Assembly: GCA_945863875.1 (NCBI GenBank)
Contig: CAMBBS010000011.1
Coordinates: 54,211 to 118,210 of the forward strand
Reading direction: 5' to 3'
Source of the DNA: Desulfopila aestuarii DSM 18488
GTDB lineage: Bacteria > Desulfobacterota > Desulfobulbia > Desulfobulbales > Desulfocapsaceae
Length of the DNA: 64,000 nucleotides
Below the pieces are notes generated by a model. The model was not told the DNA's origin and ran no database searches. It was given only the letters and a program-made list of their open reading frames with translations. The stretch's first letter is position 1; each line of letters begins with the position of its first letter. The position numbers were made by a program, and so were the translations under genes. Positions 61,147 through 64,000 of this stretch are shown here, piece after piece.

Positions 61147-63357
61147 ATGACTAGAAAATTTAGACTGTTACATCTTTTAACTGCCCTAATGTTTTTAGGC
61201 TTCAGCCAGATGGTGTTTGCTGTCCCTGGAGGTTGTCCTGTTGAGGGGTCTCTGCCCATGAACATTGGACCGATTAATCCAGTGAATGGCTTTCCACTCT
61301 ATGTTCAGGACTCTAACGGTCTTGCCGTGGAATTCTGTCCCGATATCAATGACCCAAACACTAACCCTGGCGGAGTGTGTATTGGTGATCCTGTGGACCC
61401 GGCTAATCCATTTTCCGCCCAGATCGGCTTTGGCGCTGAAGGTTTCATGGCCTCGGCAGAGGCAGCGATTGACGTAGGTGACCCGGGTACAGGCGTTGGC
61501 ATATCTGCCCTGCTCGTATCTGGTGTTGAACTGGCATTCCTGACTGAGACGCCAGCCGACGGTGATCAGTTCCCGTTCACCAGATTACGTCTTCGTCTCG
61601 ACGTTCCGCAGCCCGGCATCTATACCGTAACCCACCCATGGGGCGAAGAAGTTTTTCTGGTCAGTGCGGTGGGCGTCGGCCAGGAAGTACGTGAGAGTTT
61701 TGACATTCAGTTTTTCGCAGATACAGTGCATCAAGGACGTATTGGACCCATTCTTACCTGGGACACATTTAACCTGGCTACCGGTACCCTGACGGATAGC
61801 CCTCTGGTTGGTTTTATCGGTGATCTGGGCGTTGGCCATACCGTCACCGGTAGCCCTTGTGGAACAAACTTTTTCAGTGTCAAAGCCGTGGCCCTTGACG
61901 GTACGACTCCTATCAACATTGACGGCGCCGGCGGTAATGTCGTCACCACCGACCTGTTTGCAGTTACCGGGAAGGTATTTACCGGTGTTGTGCCTGCGCC
62001 TTTGGTTGCAAATCGTACCACCTATACTCGCCAAAATCCAGGTGGCCAGGTAGATATTTTTGCGACCTCTGCTCCAACCGCAGGAGTCACTGTGAGTGGA
62101 ACCGCCAACCTGCCCGAGGGCGAAAGGCCATTGCTTGGTGATGGAACTGGTACCTTTTTCACCAGTATTCCTCTTGCCAATGCTTCAATTCTGCCGGCCA
62201 CTGTCAACGTGACGGCAAACAATGGCAGCAACGATCCCAATACTCAAATCAGCCTGCTCACAGATTTCGTGAATATTTCCGTGGCTGAGTATGATACCGC
62301 GACCAGTACCTTGACCATCCAGGCCACATCGAGTGACGGCCTTGTTCCACAAACCCTGACGGCTTTCGGCTACGGGAATTTGACGGGAGGTACTCTTGCT
62401 GCTATTACACCCGCTCCACCTGCCATGGTCACAGTGACCTCTTCGGCGGGAGGTGTCGACTCAAAGGTTGTGGCTGTGCGCAAGCACGATGTCAATGGGG
62501 CGAATCCTGTGGCAGTCGATGATAATTTCATCACGACAGAAGACACTCCTCTGGTTGTGGCTGCACCCGGTATCCTTGGAAATGACACAGATGATGAAGA
62601 CACGCAGCCTGTAAATGCAGTGCTGGGCGTTAATGCCACCAATGGTAATGTCATCCTGAACATCGACGGTGGTTTTACCTATACACCTGCTCTTGACTTC
62701 ACCGGAGGGGACAGTTTCACCTACGCCGCAAGAGACAGTGATAATAATCTTTCTAACCTGGCTACCGTCACCATAACAGTAGGCGCCGCAAATGATGCAC
62801 CCACTGCAGGTAATGATACAGCTGCAACCGACATTAATACTTCTGTTGTTATCGAAGTGCTGGCAAATGATACCGACACCGACGGTGGAATCAATCCAGC
62901 AACCGTAGCGGTAACCTCGCCTTCGGCCAATGGAGGAGCTGTCACAGCCGATGGCAGTGGATTCGTTACCTATGTTCCTGCACCTGATTTTGTCGGAGTG
63001 GATACTTTCACCTACACAGTGGCCGATGGCTTGGGGGCAATCTCCAACACGGCAACGGTGACCGTGACTGTGAACAATGTTGTTGCGGAAGTTATTACCG
63101 TAATTCGGGCAGAATTCAGAGCCAGCAGGAATGAGTGGCGTGTGACAGGGGTCAGTTCTGTTTCCGCACCAAACTCCATGAACATTTTCGTGGGTCCCAG
63201 TGCTACCGGAGTTCAGCTTGGTTTAGCAGGTGTTGACGCTCTTGGCACCTGGGCTTTTAGGGAGCGTAATTCAGCAACACTTCCTAATGGGGCCACGACC
63301 ATTACTGTTCAATCCGCTGGGGGGGCTACGGTAACGGTTCCATTGCAAAACAGGTAG
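61147..63357 (+). CDS. Secreted protein with tandem cadherin/Ig-like repeats
   Basis: 736 residues from the ATG at 61147 (AAGGAG eight bases before it; an open frame to 61114 overlaps the upstream gene). Signal peptide ending near GFSQMVFAVPG. Residues 30-330 are a beta-rich region of unknown family; 450-640 hold two repeats of the VCBS/cadherin-like type (VDDNFITTEDTPLVVAAPGILGNDTDDED, FTYTPALDFTGGDSFTYAARD; then NDTAATDINTSVVIEVLANDTD and VADGLGAISNTATVTVTV); the last 90 residues form another beta domain. No PEP-CTERM or membrane anchor. It is 25 bases after the PEP-CTERM gene and probably shares its sigma-54 promoter, so both belong to the cell surface. Confidence 0.82.
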   Translation: MTRKFRLLHLLTALMFLGFSQMVFAVPGGCPVEGSLPMNIGPINPVNGFPLYVQDSNGLAVEFCPDINDPNTNPGGVCIGDPVDPANPFSAQIGFGAEGFMASAEAAIDVGDPGTGVGISALLVSGVELAFLTETPADGDQFPFTRLRLRLDVPQPGIYTVTHPWGEEVFLVSAVGVGQEVRESFDIQFFADTVHQGRIGPILTWDTFNLATGTLTDSPLVGFIGDLGVGHTVTGSPCGTNFFSVKAVALDGTTPINIDGAGGNVVTTDLFAVTGKVFTGVVPAPLVANRTTYTRQNPGGQVDIFATSAPTAGVTVSGTANLPEGERPLLGDGTGTFFTSIPLANASILPATVNVTANNGSNDPNTQISLLTDFVNISVAEYDTATSTLTIQATSSDGLVPQTLTAFGYGNLTGGTLAAITPAPPAMVTVTSSAGGVDSKVVAVRKHDVNGANPVAVDDNFITTEDTPLVVAAPGILGNDTDDEDTQPVNAVLGVNATNGNVILNIDGGFTYTPALDFTGGDSFTYAARDSDNNLSNLATVTITVGAANDAPTAGNDTAATDINTSVVIEVLANDTDTDGGINPATVAVTSPSANGGAVTADGSGFVTYVPAPDFVGVDTFTYTVADGLGAISNTATVTVTVNNVVAEVITVIRAEFRASRNEWRVTGVSSVSAPNSMNIFVGPSATGVQLGLAGVDALGTWAFRERNSATLPNGATTITVQSAGGATVTVPLQNR

Positions 63358-63504
63358 TCGAGAATATCGATAAAACCTGCGATAGTTGTTTCTTTTCGGC
63401 CCCTCTCCCTAACCTCCCTCCGGGGAGGGCGGGCTGGAAGGAAACGTGTGAAATATAAAGCTGGTGACCTCGTTGAAGCTTCAGGATGCATTTACGAGGT
63501 CTGC

Positions 63505-63658
63505 AGTTGAATCGAACACCATTTTTCCTCGCGGAAAATATCATCTCAAGCGCTTGTTCATGCTTAGTCTTGAATACTATCCGGTCTTCGGGGATTTTGG
63601 CTTTCTTGCACCGGTCCCTATCTTTTAACCAGGCCTCGGGCATAAATAACCGACAGTC
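63505..63658 (-). pseudogene. IS701/IS4-type transposase fragment
   Basis: About 50 codons (DCRLFMPEAWLKDRDRCKK, then IPEDRIVFKTKHEQALEMIF, then SARKNGVRFN) match the internal part of IS701-like DDE transposases. No start, no end and no terminal repeats. It begins exactly where the hairpin array at 63658 ends, as if an IS200-type element had inserted in it. Confidence 0.65.
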
Positions 63659-63760
63659 ATGACCACCGGAAAAGCCGGTGGTCATGAAGGCTTCTGAACC
63701 GCTCAAAGCGGTTGAAAACCTGGAGCCACCTAAAGGTGACTGCTAAAACAACTTCAGTTG
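63658..63760. repeat. Four tandem hairpins
   Basis: CATGACCACCGG/CCGGTGGTCATG (12 pairs, 63658-63686), AACCGCT/AGCGGTT (7 pairs, 63697-63713), CACCT/AGGTG (63727-63738) and CAACT/AGTTG (63749-63760). They follow the IS200-like remnant on its 3' side, where such elements carry subterminal palindromes used by the transposase. Confidence 0.75.
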
Positions 63761-63761
63761 A

Positions 63762-64000
63762 TCAATCCGTTTGCTTCTCTTTCTCCTGCTTTTGGATATA
63801 GTCTCGAACGGCCTCCCCATCCTTACCCACCGTCGATACTAATACCCTCTCGCCCAGAAATGCTGCCCAACAAAATTCGTTTTTCGTCCTTGAAAATTCC
63901 GTCCGATTTGAATCGCACTTTTGCCTTTGATAAAACCAACAACCTGAGATACCGAATGTTCGGGGGGGAATGGAGATCAAAATGTGGACATGATCAGGCA
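63762..64000 (-). pseudogene. IS200-like TnpA (Y1 transposase) fragment, frameshifted, cut by window edge
   Basis: On the minus strand from the edge: PDHVHILISIPP (catalytic HUH-type HVH), then in a shifted frame EHSVSQVVGFIKGKSAIQI and QHFWARGY, then again shifted VSTVGKDGEAVRDYIQKQ to a stop at 63762. A C run of seven near 63969 and an indel near 63840 break the frame. The parts cover about 75 of 140 residues of IS200 TnpA; the N-terminal part lies outside the window. Confidence 0.75.

Noticed and set aside
63395..63435. CCCTCTCCCTAACCTCCCTC-type sequence with a short GC hairpin
   Set aside because: Similar strings occur in many unrelated bacterial genomes; the six-pair stem without a T run is too weak to call a terminator.
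1..64000. CRISPR array
   Set aside because: No regularly spaced direct repeats of 23-47 bases were found; the AAAGGACACCC copies are irregularly spaced.

Overview
The window looks like chromosome of an anaerobic Desulfobacterota (former Deltaproteobacteria) bacterium, most likely near the Desulfobulbales. This is an inference from the gene set: a tungsten/molybdenum aldehyde:ferredoxin oxidoreductase with its own MoaD-like protein, an EFR1-type flavodoxin/ferredoxin, RemA-yicC-gmk and zapB-zapA-6S RNA-rny neighbourhoods, a TIGR04211-type SH3 protein, two arsenic loci and PEP-CTERM proteins. No rRNA, tRNA or CRISPR array was found. The first 48 kb is mostly tightly packed core genome. From about 48.3 kb the DNA turns into an accessory zone full of broken genes and mobile-element remains, followed by a large secreted-oxidase locus.

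Layout. 0-8.5 kb: a minus-strand operon of an acyl reductase (SDR plus SCP2-like domain), an RND/MMPL exporter, an adenylate-forming ligase, an alpha/beta hydrolase and a class III aminotransferase, followed by a peptidase U32 gene cut by the window edge. I infer a lipid pathway that activates, reduces, aminates and exports an acyl chain. 8.7-14.7 kb (minus): glgB, rlmB, gmk, remA, yicC, an OmpH/Skp chaperone and pal. 15.1-17.6 kb (plus): a hypothetical protein, a radical SAM enzyme and a Fur/PerR-type regulator, ending at a shared terminator with tyrS. 17.7-23 kb (minus): tyrS, rny, a 6S RNA, zapA, a ZapB-like coiled coil and a Nudix hydrolase. 23-29.4 kb (plus): a LysM lytic transglycosylase, moaE, an HDOD protein, a hybrid kinase and a BrkB-family membrane protein.

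29.5-36.3 kb: an SH3 protein, then a DUF169 protein and an arsR-acr3 pair, facing an oppositely transcribed operon of a second arsR, an ArsP-like permease, two thioredoxin-fold proteins and a wrecked ccdA. A universal stress protein follows. 36.6-44.8 kb: an RluA-type pseudouridine synthase, an FKBP/SlyD-like Cys-tailed protein, an EFR1 protein with a PQQ-type sugar dehydrogenase, a 54-residue peptide gene with its own promoter, moaD-aor with a long leader that may be a molybdenum/tungsten cofactor riboswitch, and a copper ATPase. 45.4-48.3 kb: a sensor kinase and a sigma-54 response regulator.

48.3-53 kb is a gene graveyard: a headless, frameshifted RTX/S-layer-like gene, hicA with an amber stop beside intact hicB, a DUF4160 gene with an internal deletion beside intact DUF2442, an integrase tail, and several copies of a repeat containing AAAGGACACCC. 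53.1-63.4 kb holds a 1533-residue multicopper oxidase, a beta-propeller protein with HMxHG metal-binding repeats, a PEP-CTERM protein behind a near-perfect sigma-54 promoter, and a secreted protein with Ig/cadherin-like repeats. Two long TGGGGAA-centred palindromes flank the oxidase-propeller pair. The right edge holds nested IS701-like and IS200-like remains with four tandem hairpins.
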